A DNA stretch of 10,138 nucleotides, from positions 1 to 10,138 of the forward strand of contig DAOVZP010000029.1 in assembly GCA_030635045.1 (NCBI GenBank), in the 5' to 3' direction. Both the position numbers and the translations under genes were made by a program. The DNA is from Bacteroidota bacterium. Lineage in GTDB: Bacteria > Bacteroidota > Bacteroidia > Bacteroidales > B18-G4. Positions within the stretch are counted from its first letter, which is position 1. The number at the start of each line of letters is the position of its first letter. The notes beneath the pieces were generated by a model. The model was not told the DNA's origin and ran no database searches. It saw nothing but the letters and a program-made list of their open reading frames with translations. Shown here in pieces: positions 1 through 8,440 of the stretch.

Positions 1-812
1 CCAACATTTTCGTAGTTAGTACCAAGTGCAAACCAGATAGTTTGATTTGCAGAATCTGTTTCCAGTGCTTTCTCCAGATTTGAGATGGCTTTCTCATTAT
101 CCCCCCTTGCAAGGTACAGATTGGTCTCTGAGATCAATAGCTGGTAATCCTCCGGAAATAAGGCTCGCCCCTCGGCAACATATTTTTCAGAAAGAACAGT
201 ATCATTCTTCTGGTTAAGATACAGCGTTGCAAGGGAATTGAAGATCAAAGGGTCAAGATATCCGATCTCAATAAGCTGCAGGTATTTTTCAAGCGCCAGG
301 TCGTATTCTTCTGCAATGTCATAAGCCAGTGCAACATTCGACAATGCCAGTGTATCAACGGCACCCATTTCCAGTGTTATATTGTAGGTGTTCTGAAAAC
401 TATTTGCCGCACCCATATAATCAGATACATTGTATTTTGCTACCCCCTGGTTGAAAAAGTTAGAAGCAATTACCCGGTAATTATTCTGTACATCAGCTAA
501 AAACTCTTCCCTGCTGTCGAGCTCGGCGCACTTCTTATATGATTCGTAGGCAACTTCAAGTGCATTTGAATCAAGTGACTGGTATTCAGGCTTGGTGCTA
601 AGTGCGATCTGAAGGTAGATATTACCTCGATAGTACCATGTTTTGGCTACATTCATGGTTTTTTCATGGGTAATACACGGATCGATGTATTCCTTGGCTT
701 TATCCAGTTTACCAGTCTTGAAGTAATTAAATGCACTGGTACGTTTGGAATTCTGTGCATTGATCCCGGTTACGATGAAAGCTGCGATCAGCAGCATGAT
801 CAATTTCTTCAT
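1..812 (-). CDS. Exported tetratricopeptide-repeat protein, partial (C-terminus beyond window)
   Basis: Reading from the ATG at 812 to the left edge gives 270 uninterrupted codons with no stop, so the C-terminus lies outside the window. Residues 1-19 form a Sec signal peptide: Lys2-Lys3, a hydrophobic stretch, then Ile-Asn-Ala before Gln20, a cleavage context common in Bacteroidota. The mature part is helical and TPR-like. Repeat-type segments are seen at about residues 26-48, 114-145, 155-183, 187-219 and 225-258; the clearest is the fifth (ARGDNEKAISNLEKALETD), and another begins at 259. TPR arrays bind protein partners; no catalytic domain is visible. The protein should be periplasmic or attached to the cell envelope. 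It lies 83 bp downstream of gyrA in the same direction and may be co-transcribed, although a candidate promoter sits in the gap. The precise role is unknown. The reading frame and signal peptide are clear; the function is not. Confidence 0.88.
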   Translation of the reverse strand, partial: MKKLIMLLIAAFIVTGINAQNSKRTSAFNYFKTGKLDKAKEYIDPCITHEKTMNVAKTWYYRGNIYLQIALSTKPEYQSLDSNALEVAYESYKKCAELDSREEFLADVQNNYRVIASNFFNQGVAKYNVSDYMGAANSFQNTYNITLEMGAVDTLALSNVALAYDIAEEYDLALEKYLQLIEIGYLDPLIFNSLATLYLNQKNDTVLSEKYVAEGRALFPEDYQLLISETNLYLARGDNEKAISNLEKALETDSANQTIWFALGTNYENV

Positions 813-843
813 AATATTAATTTTGGTTTTATGTCAATCAAGA

Positions 844-876
844 CAAAAATATAAATTACACTGAAACAAATTCAAT
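844..876 (-). promoter_or_regulatory. Candidate Bacteroidota-type promoter for the TPR gene
   Basis: On the minus strand a TATTTTTG box (844-851) matches the Bacteroidota -7 consensus TAnnTTTG exactly. Possible -33 elements are ATTG at 873-876 (21-bp spacer) or TTTG at 867-870 (15-bp spacer, short). Transcription would start about 25-30 nt before the ATG at 812. The region is AT-rich, so chance matches are likely, and read-through from gyrA is equally possible. Confidence 0.35.
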
Positions 877-895
877 TTTCTTGCCAGAATTTACA

Positions 896-3445
896 TTATT
901 CCTTTATCTCTGGTGTATCGTCCGCTGAATCAGGCTGTTCCTGCTCTATAATCTCCTCCCCGCCTTCTTCATTGTCGATGAATTCATCTTCCTCATCTCC
1001 TTCCAGAACATCAACTTTTGCTACGGCGGCAATAGAATCGTCATCCCTGAGGTTGATAAGCCTCACCCCTTGCGTAGCCCTGCCCATCACACGCAGGCTT
1101 TCTACTGCCATGCGGATGATCAGGCCTGATTTGTTGATGATCATAAGGTCATCAGTATCCATAACATCCTTTATAGCAATGAGTTGTCCTGTTTTTTCTG
1201 TAATATTGATGGTCTTAACACCTTTCCCGCCCCGGTTGGTGATGCGGTAATCATCCAGGCTTGAGCGTTTACCATATCCGTTTTCTGAAACCACCAGTAC
1301 ATCATAGCCGCTCTCAGAGATACATATCATCCCGATGACCTCATCCTTTTTAGGATGTCCCAGGGTGATGCCCCTGACACCGGATGCATTTCTCCCCATC
1401 GGACGCACCTTGCTCTCACTGAACCGGATGGCCCTGCCTGATTTCAAGGCCATTAATACTTCACTCTCACCTGTTGTAAGACGTGCTTCCAGCAGCTGAT
1501 CCCCATCTTTAATATTAATGGCATTGATCCCATTCTGTCTTGGCCTGCTATATGACTCCAGGGAAGTCTTTTTGATAGTTCCCCGTTTGGTACACAGGAT
1601 AATGAAGTTATTATTGATATAATCAGCATCTTTAAGGTTCTTCACATTAATGAAGGCCCTTACCTTGTCCTCGGGCTCTATGTTGATCATATTCTGAATA
1701 GCCCTTCCCTTGGATGTCCTGGTGCCCTCAGGGATCTCAAACACCCTGAGCCAGAATACTTTTCCTTTCTCTGTAAAGAAAAGCATATAGTTGTGGTTTG
1801 TAGCCACAAAGAGATATTCAAGGAAATCTTCATTCCTGATAGTACTTCCCTTGGCTCCTCTTCCACCCCTGTTCTGGCGGCGGTATTCGGTGAGGTTGGT
1901 CCGCTTGATGTATCCCATATGGGAAATGGTGATCACAACCTCCTCATCCGGAATGGTATCTTCAACTTTAAAATCATTGGCGGAATATTCTATCCTCGAA
2001 TAGCGTTCGTCACCGTATTTTTCTTTGATCTCGAGCAATTGCTCCTTAAGGAGTCTCATTCTGAGCACTTCATCTCCAAGCACCTCATTGAAATAGGTAA
2101 TCTTTTTCATCAGCTCGGCATGCTCAACCTTGATCTTGCCCCTTTCAAGGCCGGTAAGCTTTTGCAGCCTCATATCCAATATGGCCCTGGCCTGGACATC
2201 AGAAAGCTCAAACTTCTTGATAAGGCCGTTCCTTGCATCTTCAGGGGTCATGGATGCCCTGATCAATGCAATAACCGCATCGAGGTTGTCAAGTGCGATC
2301 AGCAGGCCTTCAAGAATATGTGCACGTTTCTGCGCTTGCTCCAATTCATATTTGGTTTTCCTGATAAGGACCTCATGCCGGTGGTCGACATAATGTTTGA
2401 TCATGTCCTTCAGGTTCAGCAGCATAGGCCTTCCCTTTACAAGAGCGATATTATTAACGCTGAAGGAAGTCTGCAAGCTGGTATACTGGTAAAGCTTATT
2501 CAGGACAATATTGGTGATAACGCCCTTTTTGAGTTCATAAACGATGCGCATACCATTACGGTCCGACTCATCCCTGATGTCGCTGATCCCTTCGATCTTC
2601 TTGTCATTGACCAGATCGGCTGTTTTCTTGATCAGCTCAGACTTATTAACCTGGTATGGGATTGATGTGACTACAATGCGCTCCCTGTTCCCACTCATCT
2701 CCTCGATGGTGGTTTCACCCCTCATAACGATCCGTCCCCTGCCTGTTTCAAAGGCATCTTTCACTCCTTCGTAACCATAGATAATACCTTTTGTCGGGAA
2801 ATCAGGTGCCTTAATGTATTGCATTAAGTCGGATATCGTAATCTCATTATTATCAATGAACGCGACAATCCCGTTTATAACCTCAGAAAGGTTATGCGGT
2901 GCCATATTGGTGGCCATCCCCACGGCAATCCCCGAGGCTCCGTTCACCAACAAATTAGGAATGGCTGCAGGAAGCACTGTCGGTTCCTCCAGGGAGTCGT
3001 CGAAGTTCAACTGGAAATCGACTGTACCTTTATCCAGATCGCCCACCATTTCTTCGGCGATCTTTTTCATCCTGGCTTCTGTATAACGCATGGCCGCTGG
3101 GCTGTCGCCATCGATAGAACCAAAGTTACCCTGCCCGTCGACGAGCGGATAACGCAATGACCAGTCCTGGGCCATCCTCACCATGGTATCATATACTGAT
3201 GAATCGCCATGCGGATGGTACTTACCCAGCACCTCCCCTACTATCCTTGCCGACTTTTTATAAGGCCTGTTGGAAAGGACCCCAAGGTCGAGCATTCCAT
3301 ACAAAACTCTTCTGTGAACAGGCTTCAGGCCATCCCTGACATCAGGAAGTGCCCTTGAAACGATCACCGACATCGAATAGTCGATGTAGGCTGATTTCAT
3401 CTGCTGTTCTATGTTAACTTTTACTATTTTTTCCCCTTCACGCAT
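896..3445 (-). CDS. gyrA: DNA gyrase subunit A
   Basis: This is the breakage-reunion subunit of DNA gyrase. It forms A2B2 with GyrB and introduces negative supercoils using ATP. The 849 residues are full length. The N-terminal [16 protein letters not shown] aligns with the start of E. coli GyrA, which supports the ATG at 3445; a GAGGA sequence lies just ahead of it. The catalytic tyrosine is Tyr121 in [10 protein letters not shown]. The quinolone-resistance region has Ser82 and Asp86 at the places of E. coli Ser83 and Asp87, the residues usual in susceptible strains. The tower and coiled-coil region spans roughly 340-480. The C-terminal beta-pinwheel starts near 495 with a variant GyrA box, QNRGGRG at 524-530 (E. 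coli QRRGGKG), which separates gyrase from ParC. From about 814 the tail is strongly acidic. The gene is divergent from clpC and followed by the TPR gene. Confidence 0.98.
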   Translation of the reverse strand: MREGEKIVKVNIEQQMKSAYIDYSMSVIVSRALPDVRDGLKPVHRRVLYGMLDLGVLSNRPYKKSARIVGEVLGKYHPHGDSSVYDTMVRMAQDWSLRYPLVDGQGNFGSIDGDSPAAMRYTEARMKKIAEEMVGDLDKGTVDFQLNFDDSLEEPTVLPAAIPNLLVNGASGIAVGMATNMAPHNLSEVINGIVAFIDNNEITISDLMQYIKAPDFPTKGIIYGYEGVKDAFETGRGRIVMRGETTIEEMSGNRERIVVTSIPYQVNKSELIKKTADLVNDKKIEGISDIRDESDRNGMRIVYELKKGVITNIVLNKLYQYTSLQTSFSVNNIALVKGRPMLLNLKDMIKHYVDHRHEVLIRKTKYELEQAQKRAHILEGLLIALDNLDAVIALIRASMTPEDARNGLIKKFELSDVQARAILDMRLQKLTGLERGKIKVEHAELMKKITYFNEVLGDEVLRMRLLKEQLLEIKEKYGDERYSRIEYSANDFKVEDTIPDEEVVITISHMGYIKRTNLTEYRRQNRGGRGAKGSTIRNEDFLEYLFVATNHNYMLFFTEKGKVFWLRVFEIPEGTRTSKGRAIQNMINIEPEDKVRAFINVKNLKDADYINNNFIILCTKRGTIKKTSLESYSRPRQNGINAINIKDGDQLLEARLTTGESEVLMALKSGRAIRFSESKVRPMGRNASGVRGITLGHPKKDEVIGMICISESGYDVLVVSENGYGKRSSLDDYRITNRGGKGVKTINITEKTGQLIAIKDVMDTDDLMIINKSGLIIRMAVESLRVMGRATQGVRLINLRDDDSIAAVAKVDVLEGDEEDEFIDNEEGGEEIIEQEQPDSADDTPEIKE

Positions 3446-3498
3446 TGTCCTCAGAATTTATTTTTCAACTTCAAAATCACTGTTCTTTCTATAAGGCA

Positions 3499-3506
3499 CG
3501 AAAGTA
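3499..3506 (-). promoter_or_regulatory. Candidate -7 box for gyrA
   Basis: The minus strand reads TACTTTCG, one base from TAnnTTTG, about 54 bp ahead of the gyrA ATG. This would give a leader of roughly 45-50 nt. No convincing TTTG -33 element is seen at the expected distance, so the call is weak. Confidence 0.3.
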
Positions 3507-3587
3507 GTGAAAATATAGGAATTAGCGTTGATTTTGGCATGCAATATTTTTAACAGAAAACTGTTGATAAGTATATGCTAAAATCAG

Positions 3588-3604
3588 GCCTGTTTCATGC
3601 AGGC
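3588..3604. repeat. Inverted repeat overlapping the clpC promoter
   Basis: GCCTG and CAGGC are separated by 7 nt. The outer G and T could add a sixth, wobble pair. The element ends 6 bp before the TATCTTTG box, so it covers the space between the -33 and -7 positions. This is a typical place for an operator, but a 5-bp arm can arise by chance. Confidence 0.3.
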
Positions 3605-3610
3605 TGTGAG

Positions 3611-3618
3611 TATCTTTG
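3611..3618 (+). promoter_or_regulatory. Candidate -7 box for clpC
   Basis: TATCTTTG matches TAnnTTTG exactly and is a common form of this box in Bacteroidota. The -33 region is poor: only TGTTT at 3591-3595 lies nearby, with a 15-bp gap. Transcription would begin near 3625, giving a leader of about 125 nt before the clpC ATG at 3750. A short AGG (3736-3738) precedes that ATG by 11 nt. Confidence 0.45.
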
Positions 3619-3749
3619 AGCATTGAAAAAGGCCGGTTTTCAATAATTTTTACTAAGTTCGGCCCTAAATCGGTTTTAACAATTGAACCTGACCGCTGCT
3701 TTATTTGTTAAGACTAATGAAAACTCAATATTAACAGGTAATTATCAAA

Positions 3750-6296
3750 ATGGAAGCTAAGTTTTCTCAGAGGGTTAAGGATGTGCTGACATACAGCCGT
3801 GAAGAAGCCATGAGGTTAGGTAATGATTATATTGGGCTGGAACATCTGCTGCTCGGTATTCTTCGTGAGGGGGAAGGTATGGCTGTTCAGATCATGCTAT
3901 ACTTCGGCCTCGACCTGCCACTGATGCGCAGTACCATCGAAAAATCCATTGCCAACCCTGAACAGAACAATACGAAACCCGATAATATTCCGCTGGTTAA
4001 GCAGGCCGAACGCGCTCTCAAGATCACATATCTTGAAGCCAAGATGTTCAAGAGCGAACTGATAGGCACTGAACACCTGCTCCTTTCTATATTAAAGGAT
4101 GAAGACAACCTTGTAAGCAAGACCTTCAAGAAATACGGTGTTGAATATGGCATGGTCAAGGATGAGCTGAAAACAATCAGCACCCGCGATCAGGACCTGC
4201 CCAGTGTTGAGCCTATCGATGAGCTGTCAGAGGATGCCCCTGACGACGAGATGGATGATGGTGGCCGCGGCTTTGGTGGAAATATCAAGAAGATCTCCGA
4301 TTCCAAGTCAAAAACCCCGGTGCTGGATAATTTCGGAAGGGATATCACACGGGCAGCGGAAGAAGGCAGGCTGGATCCCATCGTAGGACGTCAAAGTGAG
4401 CTTGAGCGCATTGCACAGATACTCAGTCGCAGGAAAAAGAACAACCCTATCCTTATCGGTGAACCCGGCGTTGGCAAGTCAGCTATTGCCGAAGGCCTTG
4501 CCAGCCGCATCATAGAAAGAAAAGTATCACGTGCGTTGTTTGGAAAGCGTATCATCACCCTTGATCTCGCCTCACTTGTTGCAGGCACCAAATATCGCGG
4601 ACAGTTCGAGGAAAGGATGAAAGCAGTGTTGAATGAGCTGGAAAAAAATCCTGACATCATCCTCTTCATCGATGAAATACATACTATCGTAGGAGCAGGA
4701 AACGCCTCCGGATCGCTGGATGCATCTAATATGTTCAAACCTGCCCTGTCACGCGGTGAGATACAATGCATCGGTGCCACCACCCTCGATGAGTACAGGC
4801 AGTACATTGAAAAAGACGGGGCCCTGGAACGCCGCTTCCAAAAGGTGCTCGTTGACGCGACAAGCCCGGAGGAAACCATCGAGATACTGGAGAATATCAA
4901 AGAAAAATATGAAGACCACCACCTGGTAAAATATACTGATGATGCCCTGAAAGCCTGTGTCCACCTGACCAACAGGTATATGAGCGACCGTTTCCTGCCG
5001 GATAAAGCCATTGACGCCCTGGATGAGGCCGGGTCGAGGGTGCATATCACCAATATTCACGTCCCTGCGGAGATCATCGACATCGAGAACCGTATCGAAG
5101 AAGTGAAGAGCAAGAAAACCCTGGCCATCAACAGCCAGAAGTTTGAAGAAGCAGCAGAGTACCGTGATATGGAACGTACACTCAATACTGACCTGGACAA
5201 GGCCAAAAAGGAGTGGGAGGAAGAATCTAAGATCCACCGCGAAACGGTATCAGAAGAAAATGTTGCAGAAGTGATAGCCATGATGACCGGCATCCCTATT
5301 CAAAGGATAGCAAAGAACGAAAGCGACCGCTTGCTGAATATGGAAAATGACATGGCCGGCTCTGTTATCGGGCAGCCTGAAGCCATTACCAAGGTCGTAA
5401 AAGCCATCCGCAGGAACAGGGCCGGGCTCAAAGACCCGAACAAACCCATCGGTACTTTTATTTTCCTCGGCCCAACAGGTGTCGGTAAAACACATCTTGC
5501 CAAAGTGCTGTCCACATATCTCTTCGACACCGAAGATGCACTGGTAAGGGTTGACATGAGCGAATACATGGAGAAGTTTGCTGTTTCAAGGCTGGTAGGA
5601 GCCCCTCCGGGCTATGTTGGCTACGAAGAAGGCGGGCAACTCACCGAAAAGGTTAGAAGAAAGCCCTACTCTATAGTCCTGCTGGATGAAATTGAAAAGG
5701 CCCATCCCGATGTATTTCACTTGCTGCTGCAAGTATTGGATGATGGAGTACTCACCGACAGCTTTGGTCGGAAGGTAGACTTTAAGAATACTATCATTAT
5801 CATGACTTCTAACATTGGCTCAAGGCAGCTGAAGGATTTCGGCCAGGGAGTCGGTTTTAGTACAGACGCTAAAAAGGCCAGCAGGGCATCCTATACCAAA
5901 GGGGTTATCGAAAATGCGCTTAAAAAGTCTTTTGCCCCTGAATTTCTGAACAGGATCGATGACGTAGTGATCTTTGAAAATCTCGAAAAAGAGGCTATTT
6001 ATAAGATCATCGACATTGAATTGAAACAGCTTTATGAAAGGATCCACGGACTTGGCTATAAGATCAAGATCACCAAAAGGGCCAAGGAGCAGATCGTTGA
6101 AAAAGGTTGGGATCCGCAATTTGGTGCAAGGCCGCTGAAGCGTGCGATCCAGAAATATGTGGAAGATGTCCTGGCGGAAGAGCTCATTAAGCACAAATTA
6201 TCGGAAGACGATACTATACATCTCGATTATGATGCGAAAAAAGATGAGATGACTGTGAAGATCACCGAGCGTCCGGCTGCCGGCAAGAAGAAGTAG
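3750..6296 (+). CDS. clpC: ClpC-type AAA+ unfoldase (Clp protease ATP-binding subunit)
   Basis: This Hsp100 hexamer unfolds proteins and threads them into ClpP, with likely roles in stress survival and protein quality control. The 848 residues carry the full ClpC plan. The double Clp-N repeat spans about 3-145, followed by an acidic, glycine-containing linker to about 185. The first AAA+ module has Walker A GEPGVGKS at 237-244, Walker B ILFIDE at 304-309 and pore residues KYRG at 281-284. A middle UVR-like helix (about 462-478) is the short form of ClpC rather than the long one of ClpB. The second AAA+ module has Walker A GPTGVGKT at 574-581, Walker B VLLDE at 643-647 and pore loop GYVGY at 621-625. 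VGF at 701-703 is the ClpP-docking tripeptide, which supports protease partnership rather than disaggregation. The C-terminus is Lys-rich. It is divergent from gyrA; no ctsR or mcsAB is adjacent. Confidence 0.97.
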   Translation: MEAKFSQRVKDVLTYSREEAMRLGNDYIGLEHLLLGILREGEGMAVQIMLYFGLDLPLMRSTIEKSIANPEQNNTKPDNIPLVKQAERALKITYLEAKMFKSELIGTEHLLLSILKDEDNLVSKTFKKYGVEYGMVKDELKTISTRDQDLPSVEPIDELSEDAPDDEMDDGGRGFGGNIKKISDSKSKTPVLDNFGRDITRAAEEGRLDPIVGRQSELERIAQILSRRKKNNPILIGEPGVGKSAIAEGLASRIIERKVSRALFGKRIITLDLASLVAGTKYRGQFEERMKAVLNELEKNPDIILFIDEIHTIVGAGNASGSLDASNMFKPALSRGEIQCIGATTLDEYRQYIEKDGALERRFQKVLVDATSPEETIEILENIKEKYEDHHLVKYTDDALKACVHLTNRYMSDRFLPDKAIDALDEAGSRVHITNIHVPAEIIDIENRIEEVKSKKTLAINSQKFEEAAEYRDMERTLNTDLDKAKKEWEEESKIHRETVSEENVAEVIAMMTGIPIQRIAKNESDRLLNMENDMAGSVIGQPEAITKVVKAIRRNRAGLKDPNKPIGTFIFLGPTGVGKTHLAKVLSTYLFDTEDALVRVDMSEYMEKFAVSRLVGAPPGYVGYEEGGQLTEKVRRKPYSIVLLDEIEKAHPDVFHLLLQVLDDGVLTDSFGRKVDFKNTIIIMTSNIGSRQLKDFGQGVGFSTDAKKASRASYTKGVIENALKKSFAPEFLNRIDDVVIFENLEKEAIYKIIDIELKQLYERIHGLGYKIKITKRAKEQIVEKGWDPQFGARPLKRAIQKYVEDVLAEELIKHKLSEDDTIHLDYDAKKDEMTVKITERPAAGKKK

Positions 6297-6299
6297 GAG

Positions 6300-6338
6300 A
6301 AACCCACCCTTCGGCTTCAGGACAAGTTGTTGGGTTTT
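6300..6338 (+). terminator. Possible terminator hairpin after clpC
   Basis: Starting 3 bp after the clpC stop codon, AAACCCA (6300-6306) pairs perfectly with TGGGTTT (6331-6337), and a G-T wobble could add an eighth pair. The 24-nt loop contains the first CCCTTCG element. The stem ends in only four T residues, so this is not a classical strong intrinsic terminator, but position and symmetry make a 3'-end structure plausible. Confidence 0.4.
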
Positions 6339-6552
6339 AGGTGAAGTTTTGAGCCCTTCGACTTCGCTCAGGACAGGTCTTTGAGTTTTGAGTGTTGGGT
6401 GGATTTTCGATATTTAATAGTTGATGTTTGAAGGAATTCTCCAATCTCACTTCATCGTTCTTCACTACCAATCTCCACTAATCATTAATCATTTGGATCT
6501 CTTCACTCAAAAGGTGTTAGGTTATGGGCCCTTTGGCTTCCGCTCAGGGTGG
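6307..6552 (+). repeat. Three diverged copies of a CCCTTCG...CTCAGG intergenic element
   Basis: Three similar blocks lie in the same orientation in the clpC downstream spacer. The first, at 6307-6326, is shortened. The second, at 6354-6377, is the fullest and reads CCCTTCGACTTCGCTCAGG followed by ACAGG. The third, at 6529-6552, reads CCCTTTGGCTTCCGCTCAGG followed by GTGG. Each starts with CCCTT and ends with an AGG(A/G) motif, so the ends can pair. Short elements of the kind CCCTTCGAC...GCTCAGGG recur in intergenic DNA of several bacterial phyla, as I recall. Here they look like decayed members of such a family. They encode nothing visible. Confidence 0.6.
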
Positions 6553-6601
6553 CAATAAGCACCGGAATGCCCATTTTTTAGCTAATTACCCCTCCCCTTT
6601 C

Positions 6602-6632
6602 TTTCATTTCTATACAGCTTATTATATATTTG
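6602..6632 (+). promoter_or_regulatory. Promoter of the VLCAD-type dehydrogenase; decides its start codon
   Basis: TATATTTG at 6625-6632 matches TAnnTTTG exactly. TTTC at 6602-6605 is one base from the -33 TTTG, with a 19-bp spacer as expected for Bacteroidota. Transcription would start near 6638-6640, about 15 nt before the ATG at 6653. The leader is A/T-rich without a Shine-Dalgarno sequence, which is normal in this phylum. The ATG at 6524 lies upstream of this promoter and would not be on the transcript. Confidence 0.6.
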
Positions 6633-6652
6633 CAGGCTCAAATAAATATTTA

Positions 6653-8440
6653 ATGGAAAAAGACAAAATTCAAAGTGGAGGCGAATTTCTGATCAAGGAA
6701 ACAGATGCCGCAGATATCTTCATTCCTGAAGAATTGAATGAAGAACAAAAGATGATAGTAGAGACATGTGAAGGCTTCCTTGAAGCAGAGATTTTTCCCA
6801 TGCTTGACAGGATCGACGCACAGGAAGATGGCCTGATGCGCAATCTCATCTCCAAAGCCGGGGAACTGGGACTGCTGGGTGTTTCCCTTCCTGAAGAATA
6901 TGAAGGCTTTAACCAGGATTTTGTAACCTCAATGCTGGCCAGTGATGCTATGGGGGCGGGTTATTCCTTCTCTGTTGCTTATTCAGCACATACCGGCATA
7001 GGTACCTTGCCCATACTGTATTATGGCACTGAAGAGCAGAAACAGCGTTACCTGCCCAAACTTTCCACCGGTGAATGGGCAGCGGCCTATTGCCTTACGG
7101 AACCCAATGCAGGTTCTGATGCCAATTCGGGGAAGACAAAGGCTGTACTGTCAGAGGACGGTAAGCACTACATTCTCAACGGGCAGAAGATGTGGATCAC
7201 CAACGGTGGATTTGCAGATGTACAGACAGTTTTTGCCAAGATCGACAATGACCGTGTTTACAGTGCATTCATCATCGAGAAGGACTGGGATGGTATTGTG
7301 ATCAACCAGGAAGAAAAAAAGATGGGTATCAAGGGATCATCAACCGTGCAGATCTTTTATAATGATGTAAAGGTACCGGTGGAAAACCTTCTTGGGAAAA
7401 GGGGCCGCGGCTTCAGGATCGCCCTGAATATCCTTCATATGGGTAGGATCAAGCTTGGCGGTACGGTACTCGGAGCTGCAAGGCGTGCCATTACACAATC
7501 CGTACAATATGCCAACGAAAGGAAACAATTCGGACAGCCGATCTCAAACTTCGGCGCGATCAAATATAAACTGGCTGAACAGGTGATACGTACATTCACA
7601 ACTGAATCGGCTGTTTACCGTGTTAGCAAGAATATCGACGATGCAGCCGATGTACTGATGGCTGAAGGAAAAGAAAAGCCTCAGGCTACGATAGAAGCCA
7701 TTGCTATGTATGCCATCGAAGCTGCACTTCTCAAGGTGTTTGGCTCTGAAGCATTGAACTATGTTGTAGATGAAGCTGTCCAGATATTCGGGGGGATGGG
7801 ATTTTCATCAGAAACCGATGCCGACCGTGCATATCGTGATTCACGTATAAACAGGATATTCGAAGGCACCAATGAGATTAACAGGCTGCTGGTTGCCGAT
7901 ACTACCATTAAGAAATCCCTTCGTGTTGGATTTGATGTGGTAAGGTATGCACAACATGTTGTGAAGGAATCGGATAAGGAAGCTGAAGAAACAATTTCCA
8001 GCCACAGTTGCTATGAAGAGAAAAATAAGTGTACACAAAACTTTAAAAAAGCGGTGCTCTTTCTTCTCGGCGTGACTACAGATGCTTTCCAGAAAGAGCT
8101 TTTCAATGAGCAGGAAGTGCTCAGTAATATTTCTGATGCAATTATGCAAACCTATACGGCAGAATCAACCATGCTGAGGGTTAAAAAGCTTGAGGATACC
8201 GGACATGAAAAATTCAGTAGTCTGTATAAAGACATCCTGGATATCGTGATCTATGATGCAGCGGACATCATCCGCAAGGTAGGGCATGACGCCATCAACT
8301 CATTGCCTGATGAGGTAAAGGATAAAGAAGTGATGCTTGAGCGCATCGATCTATTCACAAAAGTAAAACCTGTGAATGTAAAAGATGCCAGGCGAAGGAT
8401 CGCGGATAAGCTTATTGAAGATAACCGATATAGCTTCTAG
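6653..8440 (+). CDS. Acyl-CoA dehydrogenase with C-terminal extension (VLCAD/ACAD9 type)
   Basis: This FAD enzyme introduces the trans-2 double bond into acyl-CoA, the first step of beta-oxidation, and passes electrons to electron-transfer flavoprotein. I start it at the ATG at 6653 (595 residues); an in-frame ATG at 6524 would add 43 residues of low-complexity sequence lying over the promoter. The flavin-binding block has LTEPNAGSD, with its Glu at residue 150, followed by KMWITNGG. The catalytic base is Glu404 in RIFEGTNEINR. GKRGRGF and RKQFGQPISNFGAIKYKLAEQ are family motifs. Ordinary members end about 15 residues after the catalytic-Glu motif. Here some 170 further, mainly helical residues follow, as in mitochondrial VLCAD and ACAD9, which suggests long-chain substrates and a dimer. 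Cys453 and Cys460 lie at the start of that extension. No other beta-oxidation gene is adjacent in the same direction. Chain-length preference is inferred. Confidence 0.92.
   Translation: MEKDKIQSGGEFLIKETDAADIFIPEELNEEQKMIVETCEGFLEAEIFPMLDRIDAQEDGLMRNLISKAGELGLLGVSLPEEYEGFNQDFVTSMLASDAMGAGYSFSVAYSAHTGIGTLPILYYGTEEQKQRYLPKLSTGEWAAAYCLTEPNAGSDANSGKTKAVLSEDGKHYILNGQKMWITNGGFADVQTVFAKIDNDRVYSAFIIEKDWDGIVINQEEKKMGIKGSSTVQIFYNDVKVPVENLLGKRGRGFRIALNILHMGRIKLGGTVLGAARRAITQSVQYANERKQFGQPISNFGAIKYKLAEQVIRTFTTESAVYRVSKNIDDAADVLMAEGKEKPQATIEAIAMYAIEAALLKVFGSEALNYVVDEAVQIFGGMGFSSETDADRAYRDSRINRIFEGTNEINRLLVADTTIKKSLRVGFDVVRYAQHVVKESDKEAEETISSHSCYEEKNKCTQNFKKAVLFLLGVTTDAFQKELFNEQEVLSNISDAIMQTYTAESTMLRVKKLEDTGHEKFSSLYKDILDIVIYDAADIIRKVGHDAINSLPDEVKDKEVMLERIDLFTKVKPVNVKDARRRIADKLIEDNRYSF

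Larger units (their letters stand above)
3446..3749. other. Divergent gyrA-clpC intergenic control region
   Basis: These 304 bp hold the 5' ends of both transcripts and no credible gene; the longest ATG-started frames I followed are under 20 codons. Besides the two candidate promoters there are three short inverted repeats. AACAG/CTGTT (3552-3556 and 3561-3565) has a 4-nt loop. GCCTG/CAGGC (3588-3592 and 3600-3604) lies just upstream of the clpC -7 box. GGCCG/CGGCC (3631-3635 and 3660-3664) lies in the presumed clpC leader. No CIRCE-type heat-shock operator (TTAGCACTC with its inverted partner) is present. Confidence 0.7.
6297..6652. other. Intergenic spacer between clpC and the VLCAD-type dehydrogenase
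   Basis: These 356 bp contain the possible clpC terminator hairpin, the three CCCTTCG elements and, near the right end, the dehydrogenase promoter. In addition, TTTTGAGTG at 6386-6394 has an exact inverted partner at 6504-6512 (9 bp). The roughly 110 bp between them is rich in GAT/ATC words and resembles, loosely, the inverted-repeat spacers at 8441-8754 and 9985-10138. The open frame from 6524 to 6652 runs into the dehydrogenase gene but lies over its promoter, so I treat it as non-coding. Confidence 0.6.

Noticed and set aside
666..854. Plus-strand frame of 62 codons across the TPR gene start
   Set aside because: It overlaps the signal-peptide region of a well-supported minus-strand gene and has no family resemblance.
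1793..2665. Open frame of about 290 codons on the plus strand inside gyrA
   Set aside because: It is antisense to an intact, highly conserved gene and its translation shows no recognisable domain; a codon-bias shadow.
3561..3571. DnaA box or origin near gyrA (TGTTGATAA at 3562-3570)
   Set aside because: It is a single imperfect match to TTATCCACA, without a cluster or dnaA nearby.
4391..5053. Open frame of about 220 codons on the minus strand inside clpC
   Set aside because: It is antisense to the ClpC coding sequence, Ser/Arg-rich like other shadow frames, with no motif or promoter.
6524..6652. N-terminal extension of the dehydrogenase frame (43 codons)
   Set aside because: It overlies a good promoter and a repeat element and does not look like a family N-terminus.
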